Source: JAYWGN01 sp043778255 (GTDB lineage: Bacteria; Bacteroidota; Bacteroidia; Chitinophagales; Chitinophagaceae). Taken from it: a DNA stretch of 44,757 bases. Each line of letters starts with the position of its first letter. The stretch's first letter is position 1. Position numbers and translations under genes: made by a program. This document shows positions 8,776-16,890 of the stretch, piece after piece. Below the pieces are notes generated by a model, which was given only the letters and a program-made list of their open reading frames with translations, was not told the origin of the DNA and made no database searches. The stretch is from positions 1-44,757 of the forward strand of contig JAYWGN010000012.1 in assembly GCA_043778255.1 (NCBI GenBank), in the 5' to 3' direction.

Positions 8776-9075
8776 TTATTGTATCGTCAAGTTTATTTTT
8801 CGTCCAAGACCAAATTCTACAAGTTTGTAAAGAGTAGAAAGTTGAATATCACTGTGTCCATTCTCTATTCTCGAAATAAAACTTTTTTTTGCTCCAACTT
8901 TGTCTGCAAGTTGTTCTTGTGTCAAATGTGCTAATTTTCTTTCTTCTTTTATAAGTTCTCCAATTGCAAATGATTTTGCTTTTATTTCAAAATCAGTTCT
9001 TTTTTGGGTTCCTGTTTTGCCGTAACGAATGTTAAGGTGTTGACTAAATGATTTAATATTTTTATTATTTTCCAT
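8776..9075 (-). CDS. HTH (XRE) antitoxin, HigA type
   Basis: A 99-residue DNA-binding protein. Residues about 38-92 form a helix-turn-helix of the Cro/CI class: IGELIKEERKLAHLTQEQLA, KVGAKKSFISRIENG, then SDIQLSTLYKLVEFGLG. The N-terminal 37 residues are basic and polar. In HigBA modules the antitoxin neutralises the HigB toxin and represses the operon. Here the ATG overlaps the end of the toxin reading frame (repaired frame ends at 9065), the usual toxin-first arrangement with translational coupling. The antitoxin looks intact although the toxin is frameshifted. Confidence 0.85.
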   Translation of the reverse strand: MENNKNIKSFSQHLNIRYGKTGTQKRTDFEIKAKSFAIGELIKEERKLAHLTQEQLADKVGAKKSFISRIENGHSDIQLSTLYKLVEFGLGRKINLTIQ

Positions 9076-9423
9076 TATTCTTAGATTTTTGTTCTATAAA
9101 ATAGTCTGTCATTATTTTTCTAGCTTTGTTCAATTCTTTATTTGGGGTCTTTTGTGTTTTTTTCTGAAATCCATTAAAAAGTACGATTAAATTCCCTCGG
9201 TCAAAACAGCAAAAAATTCTATACGTGTTACTTTCATATTCCACTCAATTTCATAGAGGCCCTTTACACATTCTATGCTTTTAAAATATTTAGTTGGAGC
9301 TCTTTCAAGAATGGTAATCATAAAAAGTACTTCATCAATTTTGTTTTTAACCTTTTCAGTCAAGGCTTCAAAAAAGTCGTCGTAGTAGTTTTTGTAAAAA
9401 ACGATTTCTCTTAATGATTCCAC
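9065..9423 (-). pseudogene. HigB/RelE-type toxin gene with a frameshift
   Basis: From GTG at 9423 the frame reads MESLREIVFYKNYYDDFFEA to GLYEI and then goes off into a short tail ending at 9187. Immediately afterwards another frame continues VEYESNTYRIFCCFDRGN, LIVLFNGFQKKTQKTP and NKELNKARKIMTDYF, which is the normal C-terminal half of phage-derived Gp49-like/HigB toxins, down to TAA at 9067-9065. A single base is missing between 9246 and 9247 (the position of an expected basic codon before VEY). Restored, the protein would have 119 residues, the usual length. So the mRNA interferase is inactive here unless the lesion is a sequence error or is bypassed. Confidence 0.8.
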
Positions 9424-9733
9424 TTTACAAAGTTAACTAATAGTGGAACATTGTCAAAATAAAAATTAAGGTATATTATGAATTTTTTATGATTGCAAAG
9501 TGTAGCCAAAATTGCCACTAACCCATAATTTAGTACATCTACAATGCCTTACCCAATAATTAAGTTTGCATTTTTTAAGTATTATTTACTAATTTTATTA
9601 TCATAAAAAAATGTTTATTTTAACAGTTAATAAAATGCTTTTTTAAATAGTTAACTATGCCAAATTTTTTGAAGTGAGCTAATACCACCGTTCGGTAAAG
9701 AAAATCTGTGGTTTTTATAAAATTAAATTAAAT
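9424..9733. other. AT-rich intergenic region between the broken toxin and the PP2C operon
   Basis: About 310 bases separate the divergent HigBA module from the PP2C gene. No reading frame, repeat or strong TAnnTTTG promoter match was found. The region is very AT-rich and must hold the promoters of both units. The stretch just before the PP2C ATG (AATTAAATTAAAT) is an A/T-rich leader of the kind common upstream of Bacteroidota genes. Confidence 0.5.
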
Positions 9734-10849
9734 ATGAAAATTAATACAGTAGATTCAATTTTCGAAATAGGTAGGCGTAAGAATCAGGAAGATTACATAT
9801 ACCCATTACAAAACACAGCTACCTTGGAGAGTAGAATTTTTATTGTTTGCGATGGAGTGGGTGGTGAAAATAAAGGGGAAATAGCAAGTAAAATTGTTTC
9901 AGAATCTATAGGTAAAATTCTTATCAATTTAAAAAGAGATATAATTAATTCAGATATTAATGAAGCATTGAAAATTGTTCAAATCAATTTTAAAAAATAT
10001 ATTGATCAATACCCCAATGCACAAAACATGAGTACCACCTTGACTATGGCTGTAATTAATAAAGAAAATATTATAGTCACTTGGTGTGGTGATAGTAAAA
10101 TTTATCATATACGAGGTAATAAAATCCTTTGGAAAAGTAGAGATCATAGCCTGGTGCAACACTTGTTAGATATCGGCGAAATTAATGAACAAGAAGCTAT
10201 TACACATCCACAAAAAAATATAATTGTAAAAAGTATTTCTTTAAACAATAATCAAAACGATTGTGACTATCACATTCTAAATGACATAAAAGAAAACGAT
10301 TATTTATTATTAGCTAGTGATGGCATTTTTGAACAAATTGACGATGAAAATTTAATAAATATTCTAAACCATAAAAATGAAAATAAAACTGAGTTAATCT
10401 ATAAAAAGTGTGAAGGTTCTACAAATGATAATTATTCAATGTATCTCCTAAAAATTGGAAAAAATCAAATTACTAAGCAGAAGAAAATTATAGTAGCAAT
10501 TTTAGCAACATTATTAGTGATTTTTTCTTTTATATATTTGGTATTATATAAAAAAGAGTCCAATACAAAAATTAATATAAAAACGGAAGAAGTCACCAAC
10601 TCTAATAAGATTGACATTCCTATTTTCAAAAATAATGAACTAAAGAAAACGAACATAAACCGAATAAATTTACAACAAAATACAAACAAGAAAACTACTA
10701 ACAATAAAGAAAGACAAGAAGTAGAAAAAAAAGAAAATACATTTTATGAGAAAAGTAATCTTAAGAAAAATAAAAGCGAAACGAAAAAAGATAGCATTGG
10801 TTTAATAAACAATGATTCAATAAAAAATACTATTAAGAATGCTGATTAA
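9734..10849 (+). CDS. PP2C-family Ser/Thr phosphatase with a C-terminal membrane anchor
   Basis: A 371-residue protein. The PP2C (PPM) domain spans about residues 1-243. Metal-binding and catalytic marks: GRRKNQED (13-20), CDGVGGENKGE with Asp40, STTL (100-103), WCGDSKIY with Asp120, the SRDHS element (135-139), LLLASDG with Asp196, and NDNYS (231-235) in place of the usual DNxT. A single transmembrane helix lies at 251-272, followed by about 100 Lys/Asn/Glu-rich residues probably outside the cytoplasm. It should remove phosphate from Ser/Thr. It is the first gene of the island and lies 20 bases upstream of the kinase gene, its likely opponent. Confidence 0.9.
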   Translation: MKINTVDSIFEIGRRKNQEDYIYPLQNTATLESRIFIVCDGVGGENKGEIASKIVSESIGKILINLKRDIINSDINEALKIVQINFKKYIDQYPNAQNMSTTLTMAVINKENIIVTWCGDSKIYHIRGNKILWKSRDHSLVQHLLDIGEINEQEAITHPQKNIIVKSISLNNNQNDCDYHILNDIKENDYLLLASDGIFEQIDDENLINILNHKNENKTELIYKKCEGSTNDNYSMYLLKIGKNQITKQKKIIVAILATLLVIFSFIYLVLYKKESNTKINIKTEEVTNSNKIDIPIFKNNELKKTNINRINLQQNTNKKTTNNKERQEVEKKENTFYEKSNLKKNKSETKKDSIGLINNDSIKNTIKNAD

Positions 10850-10869
10850 TTATTTTAAACTATTAAAAT

Positions 10870-12888
10870 ATGAATTTTAAAGAACGATATAAATACAACC
10901 CACATACTGACTTGCTTGGTAAAGGTGGTTTTGCAAGAGTATATAAAGCAACCGATACTTTATTAGACAGAGAAGTAGCTGTAAAAATTTTCAACACTTC
11001 AGAAAACGGTTATTATACTGTTTTAGAGGAAATTAAAAAGGTAATAAAATTAGAACACCCAAATTTATTGCGTTATTATGATGTTGCTATTTTAGAAAAC
11101 ACTAATGCCTTCGGCGAAAAAGAAACGTTACAAGTGGGTATAATGGAATTTGCAAATGCTGGAGATTTAAAACAATTTGCACATGAAAACCCTAATTCTA
11201 TTCTTTTATATCATTTATTACAGCAAGTACTAAGTGGACTTGGCTTTCTTCACAGTAAAGGAATAATTCATCGCGACCTTAAACCACAAAACATATTATT
11301 ACTTAAAGATAATACAGGAAAATTAACTGCTAAAATTTCTGATTTTGGAATAAGCAAAAATACAGACTCCAATACTAATAGTGCCTCTATGACAATTGGC
11401 ACTATAGAATATATGGCACCAGAACAATTTAGTCCAAGTAAGTATGGTATTAATGGCAGAATTGGCACTAATTTAGACTTATGGAGTTTCGGAATAATGG
11501 TTCACGAACTCATAACAAACAAACCACCATTTGGGCAACGGAATGGTAACACCACTGCTGAACAGATTATGAGTTCTATTTTAAGTGCCGATTTACCTCA
11601 AGAAATAGAAACACTCAAAGATCCATATAAAACAGTAATAAAAAAATGCTTAGTCTCAGATGCTAAATTACGTATCCAACATGCAAGTGAACTTATCAAA
11701 TATTTTGAAGAAAATGAATCTGTAAAAGACGAGCTAGTAACACAGATTATACCTAAGCCAAAAACTACCGTAGGTAGTCCTTCTAATGATATAGAGACCA
11801 AAGTGCTTCAGCCTAAACATGAATCTGAAACAGAAATTATAAGTAAAAAAATAAATGAACCCGAAAAACCAAATGATAAACCACAAGGAACTAATGAACT
11901 CGAAACTTCAATAAAAAAGCAAAAAAGCAATTTAATAATTGCTGTTTTAGCAGTTTTTTTTATAGTATTTGCAATCATGTTTGGGTATAAGTATTTTAAA
12001 GGAGATAGTTTAAAGAATAATGATTTCTATGCAACAATAGAAGAAAAATTTAAAAACAAACAATATGATGAAGTATTAATTTCATTAAAAGATTCTGTTG
12101 ATTTAAAATCCAACTCTATTTCAAAACCAGCAATTCAATACTACACTTCTGCTCTTTTAGCTAAAGGCGATACAATAAAAGCAATTCCATATATTTCAAA
12201 ATCTGTTGAATTAGGAATAAGTAAGCATGGTTACACATTGGGTTATCTCTATTTCAAAGGAAATCATATAGAACAAAGCTATACTAAAGCAAAACAATAC
12301 TTTGAAACATCATTAAATGATTCACGTTCAGAAACTATGCTTGGCAATATGTATTTTATGGGATTAGAAGAAGAAAAGAATTTTGAAAAATCATTTAAGT
12401 ATTATGAAAGTGCAGCAAAAAAAGGAAATTCAGTTGCGATGTATTCATTAGGACTATCCTACTTAAATGCTGCAGGTGTTGAAAAAAATAGTTTAGAGGC
12501 AAAGAAATGGTTTGAAAATGCAGTTAATAAAAAAGATAATAATGAAATTATTATAAAGGCAAAAAGTGAATTAATTGATATTGACAAAGAAATTTTTTTA
12601 AAGTTATTTATTGGCAAATGGGTTGTTACTCAATCAAAATTTGCCAATGGCAAAAATAGAGAAATAAGTGATTATAACTATTTATTTAATTCAAATGGAG
12701 ATTATCAAATACAATTTCAAGGAAGACAAACGAAACTTGAAAAATGGTATCTTAAAGACAGTATCATAAATAGTGGTAATTGGTTTGCTAAAATTATATA
12801 CCTTGACAACAAAATTATGAAAACCACAGATATCAAAGGAGGTAATAATATTAATGGAATTGACTATTGGAAAAAAATAAACAATTGA
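10870..12888 (+). CDS. Transmembrane Ser/Thr protein kinase with Sel1-like repeats
   Basis: A 672-residue receptor-like kinase. The Hanks-type kinase domain covers about 1-280: glycine loop GKGGFARV (17-24), Lys39, HRDLKPQN (134-141), DFG (158-160), APE (183-185). A Thr/Ser-rich juxtamembrane linker (about 285-350) precedes a transmembrane helix at 353-374. The outer part has TPR/Sel1-type repeats (about 395-570, for example KAKQYFETSLNDSRSETMLG and SFKYYESAAKKGNSVAMYSL), then a C-terminal domain of about 95 residues starting LFIGKWVVTQSKF, which resembles a lipocalin-like fold. All catalytic residues are present. The outer repeats may sense a ligand or partner. It follows the PP2C gene in the same operon. 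Confidence 0.9.
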   Translation: MNFKERYKYNPHTDLLGKGGFARVYKATDTLLDREVAVKIFNTSENGYYTVLEEIKKVIKLEHPNLLRYYDVAILENTNAFGEKETLQVGIMEFANAGDLKQFAHENPNSILLYHLLQQVLSGLGFLHSKGIIHRDLKPQNILLLKDNTGKLTAKISDFGISKNTDSNTNSASMTIGTIEYMAPEQFSPSKYGINGRIGTNLDLWSFGIMVHELITNKPPFGQRNGNTTAEQIMSSILSADLPQEIETLKDPYKTVIKKCLVSDAKLRIQHASELIKYFEENESVKDELVTQIIPKPKTTVGSPSNDIETKVLQPKHESETEIISKKINEPEKPNDKPQGTNELETSIKKQKSNLIIAVLAVFFIVFAIMFGYKYFKGDSLKNNDFYATIEEKFKNKQYDEVLISLKDSVDLKSNSISKPAIQYYTSALLAKGDTIKAIPYISKSVELGISKHGYTLGYLYFKGNHIEQSYTKAKQYFETSLNDSRSETMLGNMYFMGLEEEKNFEKSFKYYESAAKKGNSVAMYSLGLSYLNAAGVEKNSLEAKKWFENAVNKKDNNEIIIKAKSELIDIDKEIFLKLFIGKWVVTQSKFANGKNREISDYNYLFNSNGDYQIQFQGRQTKLEKWYLKDSIINSGNWFAKIIYLDNKIMKTTDIKGGNNINGIDYWKKINN

Positions 12889-12929
12889 AAATAAAATTTA
12901 AATAATTGATTACGAAATAATAAAAAATC

Positions 12930-13310
12930 ATGAAAAAGCTAATCTTAAATACTTTATTCTTTGCATTTGGTAATTAAGTTAATGCACAAAAGATCAATTT
13001 TGATAAAAAGTATCCTTACTATGAAGGATTAGCAGCTGTAAAAAAAGATGGCAAATGGGGTTTTGTAAATGGAAATAATGAGATTATTGTTGAAATTAAA
13101 TTTGATGATGTTGGAGCATTTTATAAGGGTTACGCATTTACGCTTTCTAATGGGCAATTAGCGTTTATTAATAAAAATGGTGATATAATGCCCAGCTGTT
13201 TTGGAGAGCAAGGACCACATGATACAGGTAAATGGTTTTATGAATGTAGTTGTAATAAAATGTGGTATGAATACAACTCTGGTGCTGAAATTCCTAAAAA
13301 GTATAGATAA
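12930..13310 (+). pseudogene. WG-repeat protein gene with a nonsense codon in the signal peptide
   Basis: The frame starts MKKLILNTLFFAFGN at 12930, meets TAA at 12975-12977, then stays open for 110 further codons to TAA at 13308-13310. After the stop it reads VNAQKINFDKKYPYYEGLAA, VKKDGKWGFVNGNNEI and GQLAFINKNGDIM, which are WG (KWG) repeats. The first 20 codons are a signal peptide interrupted at codon 16 (probably once TAT or similar). Without the stop it would be a 126-residue periplasmic protein. It sits between the kinase and coiled-coil genes. Either it is a recent pseudogene or the lesion is a sequencing error. Confidence 0.75.
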
Positions 13311-13339
13311 AATTTCTTAAAGATTTAAAAAACAAGACA

Positions 13340-13609
13340 ATGAAACAAAATTATTTTAAACCAGCTGTTATTGCACTTTTAGTACTATTAAATATTGTTT
13401 TTATTTCCATTTATTTTAAAATGGAAACACCTAACAAAAATACAAACCAAGCAGAAATATCTGCAATGGATGCTATTCAAGATGCTAAAGAAGCCGAATC
13501 ATTTAAGGAAGCTGCAAAAATGGCTTCCGAAGAAGCTGAAGTTTATAAGAATAACGCTAAAGCAGATGCTGACGAAATTGAATCGCTAAAAAATAAAATT
13601 AAAAAATAA
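13340..13609 (+). CDS. Small membrane-anchored coiled-coil protein
   Basis: An 89-residue protein with an N-terminal hydrophobic helix (about 9-27, AVIALLVLLNIVFISIYF) that can act as a signal anchor, and a charged Ala/Glu/Lys-rich rest (AMDAIQDAKEAESFKEAAKM, ending ESLKNKIKK) predicted to form a coiled coil. The composition resembles the repeat region of the next gene, which begins 6 bases after its stop. That closeness suggests the two proteins assemble together. No known family is recognised. Confidence 0.75.
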   Translation: MKQNYFKPAVIALLVLLNIVFISIYFKMETPNKNTNQAEISAMDAIQDAKEAESFKEAAKMASEEAEVYKNNAKADADEIESLKNKIKK

Positions 13610-13615
13610 ATAGCT

Positions 13616-14527
13616 ATGCCACAAACAGACGAACAAATATTAGCAGAGCTTCAAAGCATACTTAATGAAGCTACTGAAATAAAAGACCGGATATTTTCTA
13701 TATTGCCACATACACAAGAAGGGCAAACCAATATTGCAAACTTTGAAATGTTGCTAACTGGTTATGCTGCAGAGGCGAAAAACAATGCTGACATTGCCAA
13801 ACAATCCGCATTAGATGCTAAAAGCGATGCAAATGCCATAGAACAAATAAGACAAGATGTTATGCAAGATGCTCAAGCTGCGGACAAAGCAAGAACCGAT
13901 GCAGAAGAAGATGCAAAGCTAGCCGACAAAGCAAGAACCGGTGCAGAAGAAGATGCAAAGCTAGCCGACAAAGCAAGAACCGATGCAGAAGAAGATGCAA
14001 AGCTAGCCGACAAAGCAAAAACCGATGCAGAACAAGATGCAAAGCTAGCCGACAAAGCAAAAACCGATGCAGAAGAAGATGCAAGGCTAGCACAAACTGC
14101 CGCAGAAAACTGTAAAAAAGAACTTAAAGAAGCAGAAGAGCAAGCACAAGTAACAAAAAAAGAATTAGCAGAAGCTAAAAAACATGCCGATGAAGCAAAT
14201 ACACAGGAAGCAAACGCTAAAGAAGAAGAAGTTGGAGCTACTACCAGCTCACAAGAAGCAAAAGATAGTGCTGATGTAGCGTTCAGAAGTATAGATAGAG
14301 CAAAAGATGCATTAGAAGAAATAAAAAGAATCTTAACAAAAATAATACCGATAGAGCAAAAAGCAAAATCATTAAGTTTTGATTGTAATCAGGATATGGC
14401 AAGGGCTGCTACATATAAAGGAGATGCATGGGGAGCTGCAATGGATGCCTCAATGGATGCAGAGGAAGCAGTTGAATGTAGATTAAATCCAAAGAAAGAT
14501 GACTGGATGAATGACTTAGGTAATTAA
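13616..14527 (+). CDS. Alanine-rich coiled-coil protein with five 14-residue repeats
   Basis: A 303-residue protein without signal peptide or membrane segment, almost entirely predicted alpha-helical. Residues 90-159 are five near-identical copies of DKARTDAEEDAKLA, two heptads each, encoded by 42-bp DNA repeats. Flanking helices (for example ELKEAEEQAQVTKKELAEAK) continue the coiled coil. The C-terminal 60 residues are less repetitive and include SFDCNQDMARAATYKGDAWG, perhaps a separate docking segment. The coding is genuine: neighbours overlap its boundaries tightly (6 bases before, 2 after). It resembles filament or spacer proteins. Function unknown; a cytoplasmic scaffold is plausible. 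Confidence 0.8.
   Translation: MPQTDEQILAELQSILNEATEIKDRIFSILPHTQEGQTNIANFEMLLTGYAAEAKNNADIAKQSALDAKSDANAIEQIRQDVMQDAQAADKARTDAEEDAKLADKARTGAEEDAKLADKARTDAEEDAKLADKAKTDAEQDAKLADKAKTDAEEDARLAQTAAENCKKELKEAEEQAQVTKKELAEAKKHADEANTQEANAKEEEVGATTSSQEAKDSADVAFRSIDRAKDALEEIKRILTKIIPIEQKAKSLSFDCNQDMARAATYKGDAWGAAMDASMDAEEAVECRLNPKKDDWMNDLGN
13883..14092 (+). repeat. Five tandem copies of a 42-bp unit
   Basis: Copies start at 13883, 13925, 13967, 14009 and 14051 and differ by only a few bases (for example AGAACC/AAAACC and GAAGAA/GAACAA). The unit keeps the reading frame (14 codons), so copy number changes would lengthen or shorten the coiled coil by exactly two heptads. Confidence 0.95.
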
Positions 14528-14529
14528 TT

Positions 14530-15168
14530 ATGAATAACATGCAAGAATATTTTGAATTTTTAGAGTTGCAGAACAATGCAACACAAGCAGAGATAATACA
14601 ACGAATTGATGAAAAACAAAAACTGTTTTCTCAGTTAATGCAAAATGCACCAAATGATTATTTAAAAAGTATTCATCAGAAAAATATTTCAAAGCTTGTC
14701 GAAATTGAGCAAACTCTAACTAGAGGGTATGTAAAACCAGAACAACAAACTGCTAATGAAATTTTTATTGAAAGTGATGGTGCTATTGCATGGTTAATTA
14801 GACATACTGAAAATAAGAATTCAAAATCATTTCCTTTATTTAGTGGTACTAATTTTATTGGCAGATCAAGTAATAATAAACTTAATGAAATTATTATTGA
14901 TGATGATATCTACATTAGCAGAAATCATGCTACTATCTTAATAGAAAATGACAACTATAAAATAACTGATTTAGGCAGTAAAAATGGAACTTATATAAAC
15001 GGACAAGAACAAAAAATAGAATCTTTGAATCTGAATAATTTAGATACTATTCAAATTGGAAATACTAAAATAGTATTAAAAATAGCTTCAAATAAAAACG
15101 TTGATGCTTTAGTGAAAGAGGTAGACAGCTCAGAATATATGAAAACAATTGTAATTAACATTTTATAA
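14530..15168 (+). CDS. FHA-domain protein with a degenerate J-like N-terminus
   Basis: A 212-residue cytoplasmic protein. Residues 103-186 are an FHA phosphothreonine-binding domain: FIGRSS (109-114), ISRNHA (129-134) and GSKNGTYINGQ (149-159), the residues that contact the phosphopeptide. Residues 6-64 (EYFEFLELQNNATQAEIIQR, then a helix, NAPN, then a third helix) have the length and pattern of a DnaJ J domain, but the HPD loop is replaced by NAPND. The C-terminus SSEYMKTIVINIL has Ser and Thr that could be kinase targets. It lies two genes upstream of an Hsp70 homologue, which strengthens the J-like reading. The FHA call is firm; the J-like call is inference. Confidence 0.88.
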   Translation: MNNMQEYFEFLELQNNATQAEIIQRIDEKQKLFSQLMQNAPNDYLKSIHQKNISKLVEIEQTLTRGYVKPEQQTANEIFIESDGAIAWLIRHTENKNSKSFPLFSGTNFIGRSSNNKLNEIIIDDDIYISRNHATILIENDNYKITDLGSKNGTYINGQEQKIESLNLNNLDTIQIGNTKIVLKIASNKNVDALVKEVDSSEYMKTIVINIL

Positions 15169-15174
15169 AAAAGC

Positions 15175-16887
15175 ATGGGAAATTTTACATTTATATCTGA
15201 TAAAATAAGACAAATTCAAAAAGAAATTGGGCTAACTAATTTTACAGGTTTTTTTGAAATAGCAACAAACGCATTGCCAAAAATAACAGAGCAAAAAAAA
15301 ATAACTATCGATGTTTATTATTCTGCTTTAGCTTTGCCAACTATTCGAGAAGCTGTAACTGAATTACAAAAGGAAAGTGCATATAATTTTATTTTAAAAA
15401 ATGCAGCGTCAAAATGCACTTCAGATTTTTTTCCAAATATTCAACCTTCAGTAGCATTATTATTAATTGATAATGATTTTATTAAAGAAAATTTTGTAAA
15501 CAATATAGTAAATTTTAAAAAAGAGGATTATCGTTTTATATTCATTAAAAATTACACAGACAATAAAGAAATTGAAGAGTTGCTAAAACGAAAATTGCAT
15601 TTAAATGTAGAATTTATAACATTGCAAACAGACGTCATTGATTTACACAAACAAATAAGCAATATATTAAAAGATAAGGATAGCAATAAATTAATAGACT
15701 TATCTATAGCTCAAAGCTGTATGCCATTAATTGTTTCACTTAGGGAAGTTTTAGAAACCGAGACAAAGATTAATTCTACTCAAAAACAGCTTATATCGCA
15801 AGATAATAACATCCTTAGAAAAGAAGAATCCAATTCCAATAATAACGAAGTTACCATTGCTGCAAGATTAATTATTCAAAAAAATCTATTAGATATTGAA
15901 AAAGGATTTAAGTCCAAATACGATGAAATGAACAAACCCAACATTGGAGGTTTTTCAATAGCGATAGATAAATTTATTGAAAATAATGTTGCATTTGAAG
16001 ATATAGAACAAATAAGTGTGGCAGAAAAAAATGAGAAAATTGAAACTAAATTATCTCAAATCAAAATTGACGAGTTTAAAAAGAATTTATCTAATAATTT
16101 AAATTCAGAAATAAAAAAAGACCTGCTATTTTTAAATGATTCTAGCGAAGAAGCAGTAAAGAAAGTAAATATATTATTAGTGAGTAAAGGATTAAAAAAA
16201 ATTAAACCAGAAAACTTTTTAAATCCAAGTATTGAAAATGAAAAAATAATTACAGCAAACAATTATATACAAAGACCCTATGTTGGTGAATTAACTAAAA
16301 AAGGAGTTATGGAATACTTTATAGCTCTTAGAGATTATACAGGGATGATAATGGTTGTAATAGGTATTTTAAGTCCTTTATTAATGCTTTCTTCTGTCTC
16401 TTCAGAAACTGGAAATTCCAAGTGGACTTTATTTTTAAACACAGTAAGCAGTGCAATGAAACCTTTAAAGCAGGGATTACAAATTTTTACTATTATAGTT
16501 TTATTTATAATGATTATTTATGGAATTTTTGATTTGCGTAAACGAATCCCCAGAAAAAGAGAGGAAGAAAAAGATAGAGAGGTTAAAAAAGCTAAAGAAA
16601 GTTTATCCCAAGAAGGAAAAAGAATTTACATGGATAGTTCAAGAGATTGGACAGCAATGTTATCCAACTATATAAAAGAATTTGCCCAAAATATTTCAAA
16701 TGAACTGGACAATATTTTAAAAGCTGCTTCAACAGAAAAACAATTTAATATTACAAATAAAAGAGGCGAAATGCAAATAACGCAACAAAGCATCGAATTG
16801 AAAAGTAGGAATATTCAAATGGCTGAAAAAGAATATGAAATGCTTTATAAAAGAGTGGTTGAGTTGAAAGAAAAATTAAACAATTAA
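15175..16887 (+). CDS. Membrane protein with a transmembrane hairpin and dynamin-like layout
   Basis: A 570-residue protein, no family recognised with certainty. Residues 1-165 look like an alpha/beta domain (strands ITIDVYYSALALP, SVALLLIDN, YRFIFIKNY, NVEFITLQTD) but have no P-loop. A long helical region follows (180-385). Two hydrophobic helices at about 391-408 and 435-452 form a hairpin, then a basic segment (DLRKRIPRKREEEKD) and a long C-terminal coiled coil. Helices around a membrane hairpin recall bacterial dynamin-like proteins, here with a degenerate first domain. It starts 6 bases after the FHA gene and ends 3 bases before the Hsp70 gene, so co-expression is very likely. Confidence 0.65.
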   Translation: MGNFTFISDKIRQIQKEIGLTNFTGFFEIATNALPKITEQKKITIDVYYSALALPTIREAVTELQKESAYNFILKNAASKCTSDFFPNIQPSVALLLIDNDFIKENFVNNIVNFKKEDYRFIFIKNYTDNKEIEELLKRKLHLNVEFITLQTDVIDLHKQISNILKDKDSNKLIDLSIAQSCMPLIVSLREVLETETKINSTQKQLISQDNNILRKEESNSNNNEVTIAARLIIQKNLLDIEKGFKSKYDEMNKPNIGGFSIAIDKFIENNVAFEDIEQISVAEKNEKIETKLSQIKIDEFKKNLSNNLNSEIKKDLLFLNDSSEEAVKKVNILLVSKGLKKIKPENFLNPSIENEKIITANNYIQRPYVGELTKKGVMEYFIALRDYTGMIMVVIGILSPLLMLSSVSSETGNSKWTLFLNTVSSAMKPLKQGLQIFTIIVLFIMIIYGIFDLRKRIPRKREEEKDREVKKAKESLSQEGKRIYMDSSRDWTAMLSNYIKEFAQNISNELDNILKAASTEKQFNITNKRGEMQITQQSIELKSRNIQMAEKEYEMLYKRVVELKEKLNN

Positions 16888-16890
16888 ATT

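Noticed and set aside
8652..8934. Two overlapping plus-strand frames near the HTH gene
   Set aside because: They run antisense through the 3' half of a clear HTH antitoxin and the inverted repeat; no homology-like pattern or leader is seen.
13860..14093. Antisense leucine-rich frames with a 14-residue period
   Set aside because: They are mirror images of the 42-bp repeat of the coiled-coil gene; periodicity comes from the DNA repeat.
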